Origin: an uncultured Lachnospiraceae bacterium
GTDB taxonomy: Bacteria > Bacillota > Clostridia > Lachnospirales > Lachnospiraceae
Reading direction: 5' to 3'
Length of the DNA stretch: 50,258 bases
NCBI GenBank assembly: GCA_947626945.1
Contig: CANQUC010000015.1
Coordinates: 1 to 50,258 of the forward strand
The position numbers and the translations under genes are program-made. This document shows positions 31,735 through 40,998 of this stretch, piece by piece; position 1 is the stretch's first letter; the number at the start of each line of letters is the position of its first letter. The notes beneath the pieces were generated by a model. It had not been told where the DNA came from. It made no database searches and saw nothing but the letters and a program-made list of their open reading frames with translations.

Positions 31735-32274
31735 TTATTTCTTACCGGTCTTACCAACTTTGCGTCTGATTACCTCATCAGCATACTTGATTCCTTTGCC
31801 CTTATACGGCTCCGGTTTTCTCTTTTCTCTGATTTCGGCTGCATATTGGCCAACTTTTTCTTTATCGATCCCTTTTACAGTGATCTTGTTTCCGTCCACA
31901 ACGGCTTCCAGTCCCTCCGGATCCTCCATCTCTACAGGATGAGAATATCCAAGGTTCAGGGTCAGCTTCTTTCCGGACTTTGCCGCTCTGTAACCTACGC
32001 CGTTGACTTCCAGTACTTTCTCGTATCCTTCCGTCACACCGTAAACCATATTGGCGATCAGAGTTCTTGTAAGACCATGGAGAGATTTCATTTTCTTCAG
32101 ATCATTGGGACGGGAAACCACAACCTGTCCGTCTTCCATTTTAATTTCCATCTCCTGAGGCAAAACTCTGTCCAGTGTGCCCTTGGGACCTTTTACAGTC
32201 ACATGATTATTTTCTGCAATATCGACAGTAACGCCTGCCGGTACCGCGATCGGCATTCTTCCAATTCGTGACAT
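31735..32274 (-). CDS. rplF: Large ribosomal subunit protein uL6
   Basis: A 179-residue protein of two related domains near the factor-binding site of the 50S subunit. It opens [19 protein letters not shown]; the second domain carries the signature [26 protein letters not shown] at the C-terminus. The length is exact for the family. It is placed between rpsH and rplR. Confidence 0.97.
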   Translation of the reverse strand: MSRIGRMPIAVPAGVTVDIAENNHVTVKGPKGTLDRVLPQEMEIKMEDGQVVVSRPNDLKKMKSLHGLTRTLIANMVYGVTEGYEKVLEVNGVGYRAAKSGKKLTLNLGYSHPVEMEDPEGLEAVVDGNKITVKGIDKEKVGQYAAEIREKRKPEPYKGKGIKYADEVIRRKVGKTGKK

Positions 32275-32316
32275 GCCCGATACCTCTCTTTCCTATTGGC
32301 TGATTTGTATTTGTTC

Positions 32317-32718
32317 TTACCAGATGAACGCCAGCACTTCGCCGCCTACGTTCAGTTTTCTCGCTTCCTTGTCTGTAATCACACCGTTGTTGGTGGAAAT
32401 GATGGCAACGCCCAGGCCGCCCAGAACCTTGGGAAGCTCATCCTTGTTGGCGTAAACCCGCAGACCGGGCTTTGAGATCCTCTTCAGGCCTGTGATGATC
32501 TTCTCGTTCTTGTCGGCGCCGTACTTCAGCGTTATGCGAATGGTCTTGAAGCTTCCGTCTTCAACGATGTCATATTTTCTGATATAACCTTCATTCAAAA
32601 GAATGTCAGCGATAGCAATTTTCATCTTTGATGCAGGGATATCCACTGTATCATGCTTTGCAGTGTTTGCGTTACGGATTCTTGTAAGCATATCTGCAAT
32701 CGGATCACTCATTGTCAT
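32317..32718 (-). CDS. rpsH: Small ribosomal subunit protein uS8
   Basis: A 133-residue primary binder of the central domain of 16S rRNA. It runs from [18 protein letters not shown] to the C-terminal signature [32 protein letters not shown] lies eight bases before the ATG at 32718; a second ATG two codons later is less well spaced. In E. coli uS8 represses the spc operon by binding near rplE; no such copy site was identified here by eye. Confidence 0.97.
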   Translation of the reverse strand: MTMSDPIADMLTRIRNANTAKHDTVDIPASKMKIAIADILLNEGYIRKYDIVEDGSFKTIRITLKYGADKNEKIITGLKRISKPGLRVYANKDELPKVLGGLGVAIISTNNGVITDKEARKLNVGGEVLAFIW

Positions 32719-32739
32719 ATCTGTTTCCTCCTACTTGAT

Positions 32740-32925
32740 TTACCAACTTGCCTTTTTCACACCGGGGATCTGTCCTTTGTATGCCAATTCGCGGAAACAA
32801 ATTCTGCAAATACCATACTTTCTCAAATATGCGTGAGGACGTCCGCAAATTCTGCAGCGGGTATACGCTCTTGTTGAAAATTTCGGTTTGCGCTGCTGCT
32901 TAATCTTCATTGATGTCTTTGCCAT
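32740..32925 (-). CDS. rpsN: Small ribosomal subunit protein uS14, zinc type
   Basis: A 61-residue short form of uS14 (type Z). The zinc site is in [20 protein letters not shown], with two C-x2-C pairs. It begins [24 protein letters not shown]. The long zinc-free form is about 90-100 residues, so the size also tells the type. It lies between rplE and rpsH, as in most Gram-positives. Confidence 0.97.
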   Translation of the reverse strand: MAKTSMKIKQQRKPKFSTRAYTRCRICGRPHAYLRKYGICRICFRELAYKGQIPGVKKASW

Positions 32926-32936
32926 GAATCTCCCTC

Positions 32937-33476
32937 CTATCTTTCAAACGGCATATTGAACAGTCTCAACAGCTCTCGTGCTTCTTCATCGGTTTTTGCG
33001 GTGGTAACGAAGATGACATCCATTCCTCTGACCTTGTCTACCTTATCGTACTGAATCTCAGGGAAGATCAGCTGTTCCTTGATTCCAAGGGCATAATTGC
33101 CTCTGCCGTCAAACGCGTTGGGATTCACGCCTCTGAAGTCGCGGACACGGGGAAGCGCAAGGTTGATCAGACGGTCCACGAACTCATACATCCGCTCGCC
33201 TCTTAAGGTTACCTTGCATCCAATGGGCATTCCCTCTCTGATCTTAAAGTTGGCAACGGAATTTTTTGCCCGGGTAATCACCGGCTTCTGGCCTGTGATC
33301 AGCTCCAGATCGCCCATGGCCGCATCCAGGATCTTGACGTTTTCTCTCGCTTCGCCGACTCCCATGTTGATGACAACCTTTTCAAGCTTGGGCACTTCCA
33401 TGATGTTTTTATATCCAAACTTTTTGGTCATGGCATCCATGATCTCGTTTTTATATATCTCTTTCAGTCTACTCAA
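32937..33476 (-). CDS. rplE: Large ribosomal subunit protein uL5
   Basis: A 179-residue protein binding 5S rRNA and contacting P-site tRNA. I start it at the TTG at 33476 ([16 protein letters not shown]): GAGGAGG lies nine bases upstream and this gives the family length; the frame is open 24 codons further, but this overlaps the end of rplX. Conserved stretches are [40 protein letters not shown] and [16 protein letters not shown]. It ends 11 bases before rpsN. Confidence 0.96.
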   Translation of the reverse strand: MSRLKEIYKNEIMDAMTKKFGYKNIMEVPKLEKVVINMGVGEARENVKILDAAMGDLELITGQKPVITRAKNSVANFKIREGMPIGCKVTLRGERMYEFVDRLINLALPRVRDFRGVNPNAFDGRGNYALGIKEQLIFPEIQYDKVDKVRGMDVIFVTTAKTDEEARELLRLFNMPFER

Positions 33477-33498
33477 CTTGATAAACCTCCTCTCCTGA

Positions 33499-33807
33499 TT
33501 AGTCAATGACGTCGCCCGTTGACTTGGCAACGCGGACTTTCTTGTCACCCTTCATTGTAAAACCGATCCGGGTAGGTTTTCCTTTGTGGACATACATCAC
33601 ATTGGAAACATCAATGGCAGCTTCCTTCTTTACGATTCCGCCCTGCTGATTGGTGGCGTTGGGCTTTGTATGCTTGGAAACCATGGCAACGCCTTCCACA
33701 TATACGCGGTGATTCTTTCTGTCTACAGAAAGGACCTTGCCTTCCTTGTCTTTATCTTTTCCGGCGATTACACGCACTGTGTCGCCCTTTTTGATTTTCA
33801 TTGACAT
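33499..33807 (-). CDS. rplX: Large ribosomal subunit protein uL24
   Basis: A 102-residue assembly-initiating 50S protein. The KOW motif [23 protein letters not shown] is at the start, followed by [17 protein letters not shown] and the C-terminal [14 protein letters not shown]. The length is normal. It lies between rplN and rplE, 12 bases after rplN. Confidence 0.97.
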   Translation of the reverse strand: MSMKIKKGDTVRVIAGKDKDKEGKVLSVDRKNHRVYVEGVAMVSKHTKPNATNQQGGIVKKEAAIDVSNVMYVHKGKPTRIGFTMKGDKKVRVAKSTGDVID

Positions 33808-33819
33808 ATGTGTAACCTC

Positions 33820-34188
33820 CTATAATACTTCCGGAGCCAGAGAAACGATCTTCATAAACTGCTTCTCTCTCAGCTCTCTTGCAACCGGCCCGAAAATACG
33901 GGTTCCTCTGGGATTTTTATCTTCCTTGATGATCACGGCAGCGTTCTCATCAAATTTGATGTAGGAACCGTCCTGACGGCGGGCGCCTTTTTTGGAACGG
34001 ACAACAACGGCTTTTACCACATCGCCTTTTTTAACAACACCGCCGGGTGTTGCATCTTTAACCGTAGCAGTGATCACATCGCCGATGTTGGCATATCTTC
34101 TGGTTGAACCGCCCATAACGCGGATGCAGAGAAGCTCCTTTGCACCGGTGTTGTCGGCAACCTTCAGTCTTGTTTCTTGTTGTACCAT
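33820..34188 (-). CDS. rplN: Large ribosomal subunit protein uL14
   Basis: A 122-residue beta-barrel protein at the subunit interface. It is strongly conserved: [54 protein letters not shown] and [28 protein letters not shown]. The exact 122-residue length is the family standard. It lies between rpsQ and rplX. Confidence 0.98.
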   Translation of the reverse strand: MVQQETRLKVADNTGAKELLCIRVMGGSTRRYANIGDVITATVKDATPGGVVKKGDVVKAVVVRSKKGARRQDGSYIKFDENAAVIIKEDKNPRGTRIFGPVARELREKQFMKIVSLAPEVL

Positions 34189-34222
34189 GCGGATAACCTC
34201 CTAATCTATTTGGCTGGGAGCA

Positions 34223-34477
34223 TTATTTTGCTCTTTCCATAATCTCTACAAGTCTCCATCTCTTGTCCTTGGACAGAGCTCTTGTCTCCATCACCTTTAC
34301 AGTATCGCCGATGTTGCAGGTGTTCTCCTCGTCATGTGCTTTCAGCTTGTAGGTCTTTTTCACGATCTTGTTGTAAAGAGGATGCTTCACATGATCTTCC
34401 ACTGCCACAACAATGGTTTTCTGCATTTTATTGCTGATGACCTTTCCGGTTCTGGTCTTTCTCAAATTTCTTTCCAC
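34223..34477 (-). CDS. rpsQ: Small ribosomal subunit protein uS17
   Basis: An 84-residue OB-fold protein binding 16S rRNA. The start is the GTG at 34477 ([13 protein letters not shown]): AAAGGAG lies about eight bases before it, inside an open frame that begins six codons earlier. Conserved parts are [18 protein letters not shown] and [21 protein letters not shown]. It follows rpmC after about 38 bases. Confidence 0.96.
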   Translation of the reverse strand: MERNLRKTRTGKVISNKMQKTIVVAVEDHVKHPLYNKIVKKTYKLKAHDEENTCNIGDTVKVMETRALSKDKRWRLVEIMERAK

Positions 34478-34515
34478 AACAGTTTCTCCTTTCACTCGGT
34501 TGATCTACAAGGGGC

Positions 34516-34716
34516 TTATTCAGCTTTTTCCGTGATCAGCGTCTGAATGCGGGCGATATTTTTCCGCACCTCTTTGATCCTGCTTGTATTGTCCAATTGA
34601 TTTGTTGCGTTCTGGAATCTCAAATTAAAAAGTTCCTTTTTCGCAGCCACCAGTGTCTGCTGAAGCTCTGCTGCTGTCTGTGTCTTTAACTCATCTAAAT
34701 AATTCTTACTTTTCAT
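34516..34716 (-). CDS. rpmC: Large ribosomal subunit protein uL29
   Basis: A 66-residue helical hairpin at the polypeptide exit, the docking site of trigger factor and SRP together with uL23. The core is [45 protein letters not shown] use the ATG at 34716; AAGGCGGTG lies upstream, within the last codons of rplP, so the genes overlap by 11 bases. Confidence 0.95.
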   Translation of the reverse strand: MKSKNYLDELKTQTAAELQQTLVAAKKELFNLRFQNATNQLDNTSRIKEVRKNIARIQTLITEKAE

Positions 34717-35143
34717 TTGATTCACCGCCTTCTAGGTCTGCGCGGGAAACCACTTTACATTTGCAAGGCAGCTTATGCGTTGCAAGACGAAGGGCTTCCT
34801 TTGCGATTTCCTCGGATACGCCTGAAATCTCAAACATCACGCGTCCGGGCTTTACCACTGCTACCCAATACTCCAGCGCGCCTTTACCGGAACCCATACG
34901 GGTCTCAGCAGGCTTTGCCGTTACCGGTTTGTCGGGAAAAATCTTGATCCAAACCTTACCGCCACGCTTGATGTAACGCGTCATGGCGATACGGGCTGCC
35001 TCGATCTGATTGGATTTGATCCATGCAGGCTCCACAGCCACGATTCCATATTCACCGTTGGTAATCATATTACCCCTTGTTGCTTTTCCTTTCATAGTGC
35101 CGCGGAACTGTTTGCGGCGCTTTACTCTCTTAGGCATTAACAT
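34706..35143 (-). CDS. rplP: Large ribosomal subunit protein uL16
   Basis: A 145-residue protein by the A-site tRNA elbow. It starts [19 protein letters not shown] at the ATG at 35143, after AAGGGAG; fifteen codons of open frame upstream are inside rpsC and are not used. Conserved motifs are [37 protein letters not shown] and [18 protein letters not shown]. It overlaps rpsC by 14 bases and rpmC by 11. Confidence 0.96.
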   Translation of the reverse strand: MLMPKRVKRRKQFRGTMKGKATRGNMITNGEYGIVAVEPAWIKSNQIEAARIAMTRYIKRGGKVWIKIFPDKPVTAKPAETRMGSGKGALEYWVAVVKPGRVMFEISGVSEEIAKEALRLATHKLPCKCKVVSRADLEGGESNEK

Positions 35144-35804
35144 GATTATCGCTCCCTTCCTTACCGTGCTTTGCGGGGAGTATCTCACCCTTGTAGATCC
35201 AGACCTTTACGCCGATCTTTCCGTAGGTCGTGTCTGCCTCGGCGAAACCATACTCGATGTCAGCGCGCAGAGTCTGCAGGGGAATGGTTCCCTCGCTGTA
35301 AAATTCGGTACGGGCCATATCCGCGCCGCCCAGTCTGCCTGCGCAGCAGGTCTTGATTCCCTGCGCTCCGGCTTTCATGGTCCGGGACATGGTAGATTTC
35401 ATGGCGCGGCGGAAAGAAATACGGTTTTCCAGCTGCTGCGCAATGTTTTCCGCAACCAGCTGCGCGTCCGCGTCCGGTCTCTTCACTTCCTTGATGTCAA
35501 CGGAAAGCTTTGTGCCGGCAGCCACCTGCTTCTGCAGCTCGGCTTTCACTTTCTCGATCTCCGCGCCGCCTTTTCCGATAACAATACCGGGCTTCGCGGT
35601 ATAGATGATCACTTTTACGCGCTCAGACTTTCTTTCGATTTCAATCTTGGAAATGCCTGCCGCATAAAGCTTATCCTTCAAAAATTTTCTGATCTTGTAG
35701 TCTTCCACAAGGCAGTCCGCAAAATTGTCTTCTGCATACCATTTGGAATCCCAGTCTTTGATTACTCCGACTCTGAGGCCGTGAGGATTAACTTTTTGTC
35801 CCAT
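35130..35804 (-). CDS. rpsC: Small ribosomal subunit protein uS3
   Basis: A 224-residue protein of the 30S mRNA entry with helicase activity in the ribosome. It begins [18 protein letters not shown] at the ATG at 35804, after AGGAGG. A type II KH domain has the [14 protein letters not shown] loop. The C-terminal domain includes [22 protein letters not shown]. It lies between rplV and rplP. Confidence 0.97.
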   Translation of the reverse strand: MGQKVNPHGLRVGVIKDWDSKWYAEDNFADCLVEDYKIRKFLKDKLYAAGISKIEIERKSERVKVIIYTAKPGIVIGKGGAEIEKVKAELQKQVAAGTKLSVDIKEVKRPDADAQLVAENIAQQLENRISFRRAMKSTMSRTMKAGAQGIKTCCAGRLGGADMARTEFYSEGTIPLQTLRADIEYGFAEADTTYGKIGVKVWIYKGEILPAKHGKEGSDNHVNA

Positions 35805-35814
35805 GATTGTCCTC

Positions 35815-36201
35815 CTATCTCTCATCAAGCACAATGGTAATGTGGCTCATCTTCTTCTCGATCCTGTAAGCTCTTCCCTTTGCCCTCGGTCTTACTCTCT
35901 TCATTGTAGGACCTTTGTTGGCGTAACACTCTGCAATATAAAGGTTGTCAGCATTGAGACCGTTGTTGTTCTCCGCGTTGGCAACCGCTGATTTCAGCAG
36001 CTTCTCTATGATGCTTGCAGCGGTTCTGGGGTTGTATGCCAGAATACCCAGGGCAGTCTTCACATCCTTGCCGCGGATGGCATCCAGTACGAAACAAGCT
36101 TTCTGAACAGACACTCTCGCATAGGAAACCTTTGCTGAGGGCCTTGTATCCTTATTGGCGTTTCTTTCTCTCTTGATCTGGGATCTATGTCCTTTCGCCA
36201 T
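35815..36201 (-). CDS. rplV: Large ribosomal subunit protein uL22
   Basis: A 128-residue protein whose long beta hairpin lines the exit tunnel; mutations in it give macrolide resistance in other species. Conserved parts are [23 protein letters not shown] and [30 protein letters not shown], with [22 protein letters not shown] at the end. The N-terminus has an extra basic stretch ([20 protein letters not shown]). Confidence 0.97.
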   Translation of the reverse strand: MAKGHRSQIKRERNANKDTRPSAKVSYARVSVQKACFVLDAIRGKDVKTALGILAYNPRTAASIIEKLLKSAVANAENNNGLNADNLYIAECYANKGPTMKRVRPRAKGRAYRIEKKMSHITIVLDER

Positions 36202-36228
36202 GAATAAAACCTCCTTTCACGCTAATCG

Positions 36229-36510
36229 TCAGCGTACTTTTGATTTCTTTTCGTCTTTTCCATGACCTCTGTAGGTTCTGGTGGCAACAAATTCACCAAG
36301 CTTATGTCCTACCATGTCCTCTGTAACATATACGGGCACATGCTTTCTTCCGTCATGAATGGCGATGGTATGTCCAACCATCTGCGGAAAGATGGTAGAG
36401 CGGCGTGACCAGGATTTGATCACCGTCTTCTGGCCTGCCGCGTTCAGCGCGTCTATCTTCTTCAGCAAGCTCTTGTCCGCAAAGGGTCCTTTTTTCAATG
36501 AACGAGCCAT
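36229..36510 (-). CDS. rpsS: Small ribosomal subunit protein uS19
   Basis: A 93-residue protein of the 30S head that partners with uS13. The sequence [22 protein letters not shown] and [39 protein letters not shown] is almost fully the family consensus. It lies between rplB and rplV, each gap about 27 bases. Confidence 0.98.
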   Translation of the reverse strand: MARSLKKGPFADKSLLKKIDALNAAGQKTVIKSWSRRSTIFPQMVGHTIAIHDGRKHVPVYVTEDMVGHKLGEFVATRTYRGHGKDEKKSKVR

Positions 36511-36537
36511 ATGGTTAACCTCCTTAAATCAACATTG

Positions 36538-37380
36538 TTATTTGATGGACTTGCCGTCTTTTCTTCTGATAATCAGCTTATCGGACTGTTTGTTCTTCTT
36601 TCTGGTCTTCAGACCAAGAGCAGGCTTGCCCCAAGGCGTACATGGACCGGGACGTCCGATGCCCGTCTTGCCTTCGCCGCCGCCGTGAGGATGGTCGTTG
36701 GGGTTCATAACAGAACCGCGGACGGTAGGTCTGATGCCCATATGGCGTTTCCGGCCGGCTTTTCCCACATTGACCAGGTTGTGGTCGCCGTTTCCTACTA
36801 TACCGATGGAAGCCCGGCAGATAATGGGAACCATCCGCATCTCACCGGAGGGAAGACGCAGGGTTGCATATTTGCCTTCCTTTGCCATCAGCTGCGCGCT
36901 GTTGCCGGCGGAACGTGCCAGTTGGCCGCCCTTGCCGGGATGCAGCTCAATATTGTGTACCTGAGTACCTACAGGAACGTGGGACAGGGGCATGCAGTTG
37001 CCCACTCTCACTTCTGCCTCGGCGCCGTTCATGACCTTGTTTCCGGTCTTTAAGCCCTCCGGAGCGAGAATATACGCTTTCTGGCCGTCTGCATAGCAGA
37101 TCAGCGCAATGTTGGCGGAACGGTTGGGATCGTACTCAATGCCCAGCACAGTTGCGGGAACCCCGTCCTTTGTCCTCTTGAAATCGATGATTCTATATTT
37201 TCTTCTTGAACCGCCTCCGCGGTGTCTAACAGTAATCTTTCCCTGATTATTACGGCCGGCATTTTTCTTCAGAGAAGTTACCAGAGATTTCTCAGGAGTG
37301 GTCCTGGTGATCTCCGCGAAATCAGAACCGGTCATATGTCTTCTGGAAGGTGTATAAGGATTATAAGTCTTAATACCCAT
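36538..37380 (-). CDS. rplB: Large ribosomal subunit protein uL2
   Basis: A 280-residue protein required for subunit joining and peptidyl-transfer centre formation. It opens [21 protein letters not shown] and has the near-invariant loop [25 protein letters not shown] with the critical histidine. The length is standard (270-280). It lies between rplW and rpsS. Confidence 0.98.
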   Translation of the reverse strand: MGIKTYNPYTPSRRHMTGSDFAEITRTTPEKSLVTSLKKNAGRNNQGKITVRHRGGGSRRKYRIIDFKRTKDGVPATVLGIEYDPNRSANIALICYADGQKAYILAPEGLKTGNKVMNGAEAEVRVGNCMPLSHVPVGTQVHNIELHPGKGGQLARSAGNSAQLMAKEGKYATLRLPSGEMRMVPIICRASIGIVGNGDHNLVNVGKAGRKRHMGIRPTVRGSVMNPNDHPHGGGEGKTGIGRPGPCTPWGKPALGLKTRKKNKQSDKLIIRRKDGKSIK

Positions 37381-37420
37381 TGCTACTGTCTCCTTTCTAC
37401 TGATTGTTTGTTCTCACACT

Positions 37421-37720
37421 TTACAGACCCTGGAAAAGCTCAATGTCTGCGCTGTCAGCTGTCAGCTGCACGATGGCTTTCTTCTTCTTGGCTGTCTTGC
37501 CGGAGGTCATGCCCCGTCTGCGGGTCTTGCCTTCCAGGTTCATGGTGTTTACTTTTTCTACCTTGGTCCCGGCGAACATTTTTTCCACAGCTTCCTTGAT
37601 CATGGTCTTGTTTGCTTCGGGATGTACCAAAAAGGTGTATTTCTTCTCTGCCATAGCAGCCATACTCTTTTCAGTAACTACAGGTCTTAAGATCACGTCG
37701 TAGTATTGTACGTTTGCCAT
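37421..37720 (-). CDS. rplW: Large ribosomal subunit protein uL23
   Basis: A 99-residue protein at the tunnel exit, contacted by trigger factor, SRP and SecY. It reads [44 protein letters not shown], then [15 protein letters not shown]. Its ATG overlaps the stop of rplD by one base (TAATG), so the two are translationally coupled. Confidence 0.97.
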   Translation of the reverse strand: MANVQYYDVILRPVVTEKSMAAMAEKKYTFLVHPEANKTMIKEAVEKMFAGTKVEKVNTMNLEGKTRRRGMTSGKTAKKKKAIVQLTADSADIELFQGL

Positions 37721-38340
37721 TACGCATACACCTCCTCAATGGTGGCAACGGCAGCTTTTGTCACTACCATTGTGTTGTATCTCAGAATATCGTAAACATT
37801 GATGGTATTGGAGAGCGCGGTCTTCACCATGGGAAGATTGTTTGCGCTGCGGATGATGGTTTCATCCTTTTCGTTGAGAACCACCAGCGCGTTTTCCGCT
37901 TTCAGGTTGTCCAGAACCGCTTTGAACTTCTTGGTCTTGATCTCGTCCAGCTTCAGCTCATCTACCACGATGAACTTGTTTTCGCTGACCTTTGCGGACA
38001 GCACGGACTTCAGGGCCGCTCTCTTTTCTTTCCTGTTCATTTTAAAGGAATAATCTCTGGGCACGGGAGCAAACACAACGCCGCCGCCTTTCCACTGGGG
38101 CGCTCTGGTTGAGCCCTGTCTTGCATGCCCTGTTTCTTTCTGTCTCCAGGGCTTTCTTCCTCCCCCGGATACCTCGCCGCGGGTTTTTGCTTTCTGAGTT
38201 CCCTGGCGGTTGTTCGCAAGCTGCTGAAGCACTGCCATATGAACCAGATGCTCATTGACGGGAGCCGCGAAGATCTCATCCTTCAGCTCCAGAGTGCCTA
38301 CTTCCTTGCCTTCCATATTGTAAACAGATACATTTGCCAT
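37720..38340 (-). CDS. rplD: Large ribosomal subunit protein uL4
   Basis: A 206-residue protein whose loop lines the exit tunnel. Conserved parts are [31 protein letters not shown] and [26 protein letters not shown]. In gamma-proteobacteria uL4 also represses the S10 operon by attenuation in the leader; the structured leader before rpsJ here invites the same question, without evidence yet. It lies between rplC and rplW. Confidence 0.97.
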   Translation of the reverse strand: MANVSVYNMEGKEVGTLELKDEIFAAPVNEHLVHMAVLQQLANNRQGTQKAKTRGEVSGGGRKPWRQKETGHARQGSTRAPQWKGGGVVFAPVPRDYSFKMNRKEKRAALKSVLSAKVSENKFIVVDELKLDEIKTKKFKAVLDNLKAENALVVLNEKDETIIRSANNLPMVKTALSNTINVYDILRYNTMVVTKAAVATIEEVYA

Positions 38341-38369
38341 CTGCCTGTTCCTCCTTTCCTGGTAAAAGC

Positions 38370-39002
38370 TTAGTTGGCTTTTACTGCCTCTTTGATGGTA
38401 ACCAATGCTTTCTTCGGTCCGGGCACTGCGCCTTTTACGAGAAGCAGGTTGTTTTCGGCGTCAACCTTTACCACTTCCAGATTCTGGATGGTTACTTTCT
38501 GGCTTCCCATGTGTCCGGGCATTTTCTTTCCCTTGAACACCTTGCTGGGATACGCGCTGGAACCGTTGGAACCTGCGTGACGGTGGTACTTGGAACCATG
38601 GGCCATAGGTCCTCTGGACTGTCCGTGACGCTTAATGGCGCCCTGGAATCCCTTGCCCTTGGATATGGCGGAAGCGTCTACCTTATCCCCTGCCGCAAAC
38701 ACGTCGGCGGTGATCTGATCCGCTACCTTATAGTCCTGAGCGTTTTCCAGCTTAAATTCTCTGATGAATCTCTTATAGGAAACGCCTGCCTTATCAAAGT
38801 GACCTTTGCGGGGTTTGTTCACAAGCTTTTCTCTCTTGTCCACAAAACCTACCTGTACTGCGCTGTACCCGTCGTTTTCCACTGTTTTGATCTGTGTGAC
38901 CACACAGGGGCCTGCCTGCAGCACCGTAACAGGGATCAAAGCCCCGTTCTCGTCGAAAATCTGTGTCATTCCGACTTTTGTTGCCAAAATTGCTTTCTTC
39001 AT
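38370..39002 (-). CDS. rplC: Large ribosomal subunit protein uL3
   Basis: A 210-residue protein that starts 50S assembly. It begins [28 protein letters not shown], and the [17 protein letters not shown] and [18 protein letters not shown] regions reach toward the peptidyl-transfer centre. The gap of 125 bases to rpsJ upstream is wider than elsewhere in the operon and contains a TTCGCC/GGCGAA hairpin near 39090. Confidence 0.97.
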   Translation of the reverse strand: MKKAILATKVGMTQIFDENGALIPVTVLQAGPCVVTQIKTVENDGYSAVQVGFVDKREKLVNKPRKGHFDKAGVSYKRFIREFKLENAQDYKVADQITADVFAAGDKVDASAISKGKGFQGAIKRHGQSRGPMAHGSKYHRHAGSNGSSAYPSKVFKGKKMPGHMGSQKVTIQNLEVVKVDAENNLLLVKGAVPGPKKALVTIKEAVKAN

Positions 39003-39127
39003 GTTTTACCTCCTGTTTTCCTACAGCGGATTAAGCCTGAGGGTGTTATCCCGGCGGCTCAATCATCCTAGTGTCCGAAGCTTCGCCAGGCGAAACTTCT
39101 TATTTTCCGAGGATTTCCGTCGCTATA

Positions 39128-39445
39128 TTATTTTTCTTTCATTTTGATGTTGATGTCAACGCCTGCCGGCATTTCGATCTTTGTCAATGCTTCCACCGTT
39201 TTCTGGGTGGGTGTGACAATGTCAATGAGTCTCTTATGAGTTCTCTGCTCGAACTGTTCTCTGGAATCTTTGTACATGTGTACCGCTCTTAAAATGGTCA
39301 CTACCTCTTTTTTCGTGGGAAGGGGTACCGGACCGCTCACCTGAGCGCCATTCTTCTTCACAGTTTCGATGATCTTCTTTGCGGACGCATCGATCAGCTG
39401 ATGATCATACGCCTTTAACGTGATTCTCATTACTTGACTTGCCAT
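39128..39445 (-). CDS. rpsJ: Small ribosomal subunit protein uS10
   Basis: A 105-residue protein of the 30S head that also serves as NusE in antitermination complexes. It reads [46 protein letters not shown], with [16 protein letters not shown] later. It is the first gene of the super-operon. A GGAGG ribosome site lies before the ATG at 39445, behind a leader of about 240 bases. Confidence 0.98.
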   Translation of the reverse strand: MASQVMRITLKAYDHQLIDASAKKIIETVKKNGAQVSGPVPLPTKKEVVTILRAVHMYKDSREQFEQRTHKRLIDIVTPTQKTVEALTKIEMPAGVDINIKMKEK

Positions 39446-39690
39446 AAAAAAAGCCGCCTCCTTTTCGCACTTTTATGAGAAGTACGACAAGTGGTGACTG
39501 TACACTCTTCCGTGTGTGTCCTGTTGTTTTGCAAACCCCAGCACTTTCACACGACGTTTCTACTCTTTATGGTAGACCATATGGTACAGTGACTTGTCGC
39601 CAGTTTCCTAACTTGACATTCGCTCCACGGAAAAACCTGCCACATAAGGGCAGCAACCTCACGCTTCAAAGCTATCAATGTCACAGCAAA
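39446..39690 (-). ncRNA. Structured 5' leader of the S10 operon (candidate cis-regulatory RNA)
   Basis: About 240 transcribed bases before rpsJ. A long-range helix joins CGACAAGT and ACTGTAC (39599-39592 and 39590-39584, minus strand) with GTACAGT and ACTTGTCG (39503-39497 and 39492-39485), 15 pairs with one internal loop. Inside are a TCTAC/GTAGA hairpin, an ACCATATGGT palindrome and a CGTGTG/CACACG pairing. Near the 5' end CTGCC/GGCAG followed by five T (about 39631-39650) resembles a weak intrinsic terminator. Autoregulation by a ribosomal protein is inference; I know of no named motif that matches. Confidence 0.55.
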
Positions 39691-39694
39691 AGCT

Positions 39695-39723
39695 ATTATA
39701 ACTGATGTATCCGGGAATTGCAA
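39695..39723 (-). promoter_or_regulatory. Promoter of the S10-spc-alpha operon
   Basis: On the minus strand TTGCAA (39723-39718), a 17-base spacer and TATAAT (39700-39695). It is the only good promoter before rpsJ and lies between the leader and the repeat array. Confidence 0.85.
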
Positions 39724-39775
39724 GCACTTTTTTCAAAATATCCATTCCAAAGCCATGCACCAGCAGCTAAACTCT

Positions 39776-40108
39776 CATGTGCAGGCAAGCCTGCACATGG
39801 AGGTTTCGCTGCGGGTATACGGCGCAAGCCGTGAGCCCCGGCTTCCTGCCGGGGCTTGGCATGGCGCTTCTCTCAGACACAGCAACCCCAGGGGCAGACT
39901 TGTCTGCACACAGAGGTTTCGCTGCGGGTATACGGCGCAAGCCGTGAGCCCCGGCTCCCTGCCGGGGCTTGGCATGGCGTTTCTCTCAGACACAGCAAAC
40001 CCCAGGGGCAGGCTTGCCTGCACATGAGAGTTTCGCTGCTGGTATACGGCGCAAGCCGTGAGCCCCGGCTCCCTGCCGGGGCTTAGCATGGCGCTTCTCT
40101 CAGACACG
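39776..40108. repeat. Array of three 113-114 bp hairpin-rich repeat units
   Basis: Equivalent points of the units are at 39801, 39914 and 40028. Each unit holds: a C/T-GCAGGC-AA-GCCTGC-type palindrome (11-bp arms in the first copy, 39776-39799); ACGGC-GCAA-GCCGT, a GNRA-capped hairpin; and GCCCCGGC-(5)-GCCGGGGC. The copies are about 90% alike, and differences in stems are often paired (CAGGC/GCCTG against CAGAC/GTCTG). All six frames are nearly free of stops, so open frames here mean little. It lies between the rpsJ promoter and the spoIIQ-like gene. No gene is seen in 39724-40133. Confidence 0.9.
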
Positions 40109-40133
40109 ATGCGGGCCCAGGGGCCCCGCCAGA

Positions 40134-40928
40134 TCAGTCCAGATAATCCAGAGGATCTACCGGCACGCCCTCATGCTGCAGTTCCATGTACACATGATCC
40201 CCTTCCACCACATAATACTTTGTAGGCGCGGCCACCAGTCCGATTGCGGTGCCTGCCGTGACCAGGTCTCCCTCTTTCACGTTCAGCGCTTTCAGCTGGC
40301 CATACTTTACCGTATAGGAATTTCCCAGATCCATGGTCACCGTGCACCCAAGCTCGTCCGACTGTCCGATCTGGATTACTCTTCCGTCGGCTCCCGCGTA
40401 CACCATCGTTCCCTCTTCTCCCTGGATCAGCATTCCGGGATTATATTTGTACTGGGCAAGGGTGGGAAAATAAACAGTCCTGTCCATGCTGAACATGGAC
40501 AGCACATCCCCCTGGACAGGCCAGGCAAGCACGGAATCCTCTCCAAACTGAAGCAGTGTTTCCTCAGAGACCGGTTCCACCGCTGTCTCAGCTGCCGCTT
40601 CTCCCAGAATGGTATCCGGCTCCGCCGCTGTCTTTTCCTCTGTATCAGTTTCCTCTATAAAAGGAACCGGTTCTCCGGCGGGCGCCGTTGTGTCCTCCGG
40701 TTCCCCGGCAGAATCGGCGTTCTCATCCCCAAGGGCAGACTGTACCAGCGCGGAAATCTCTTCCTCGCTTGGAAGCTGGTCTTCGTTTGCCTCTTTCATC
40801 TCCACCAGATCATTCAGTTCCTCATTTCGATGCCGGTTGATCTCTCTTCTGTAAATGCCGGCCATTGCCACTGCCGATACACAGCACAGCAGCAGCGCCA
40901 ACAGCAATGATCGTTTATGTCTTCTCAT
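40134..40928 (-). CDS. spoIIQ: SpoIIQ-like LytM-domain protein, catalytically degenerate
   Basis: A 264-residue protein: one N-terminal membrane helix (LLLALLLCCVSAVAMAGIY), a long acidic stretch rich in E, P and T (about 45-135), and a C-terminal M23/LytM domain from WPVQGDVLSMF. In the forespore, SpoIIQ spans to the mother-cell SpoIIIAH to form the engulfment channel. The M23 zinc ligands are lost: the usual H-x-G-x-D region reads NPGMLI, and the H-x-H motif reads HVYMEL. It therefore looks structural, not hydrolytic. It follows spoIID by 70 bases, a pairing common in Clostridia; the symbol rests on that context and is tentative. Confidence 0.82.
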   Translation of the reverse strand: MRRHKRSLLLALLLCCVSAVAMAGIYRREINRHRNEELNDLVEMKEANEDQLPSEEEISALVQSALGDENADSAGEPEDTTAPAGEPVPFIEETDTEEKTAAEPDTILGEAAAETAVEPVSEETLLQFGEDSVLAWPVQGDVLSMFSMDRTVYFPTLAQYKYNPGMLIQGEEGTMVYAGADGRVIQIGQSDELGCTVTMDLGNSYTVKYGQLKALNVKEGDLVTAGTAIGLVAAPTKYYVVEGDHVYMELQHEGVPVDPLDYLD

Positions 40929-40998
40929 ATCCTTACCTCATTTCCTGTCATCTGTTACGACAATGTTGATAAGGATATGGTTTCCATTTTAGGAAATT

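Noticed and set aside
39755-40107. Open frames on both strands across the hairpin repeats (up to 110 residues)
   Set aside because: All frames are open because the GC-rich units lack stop triplets; no ribosome site, and the repeats explain the apparent protein repeats.
39776-40108. CRISPR array
   Set aside because: Units are 113-114 bp, nearly identical along their full length and without unique spacers; no cas genes are in the window.
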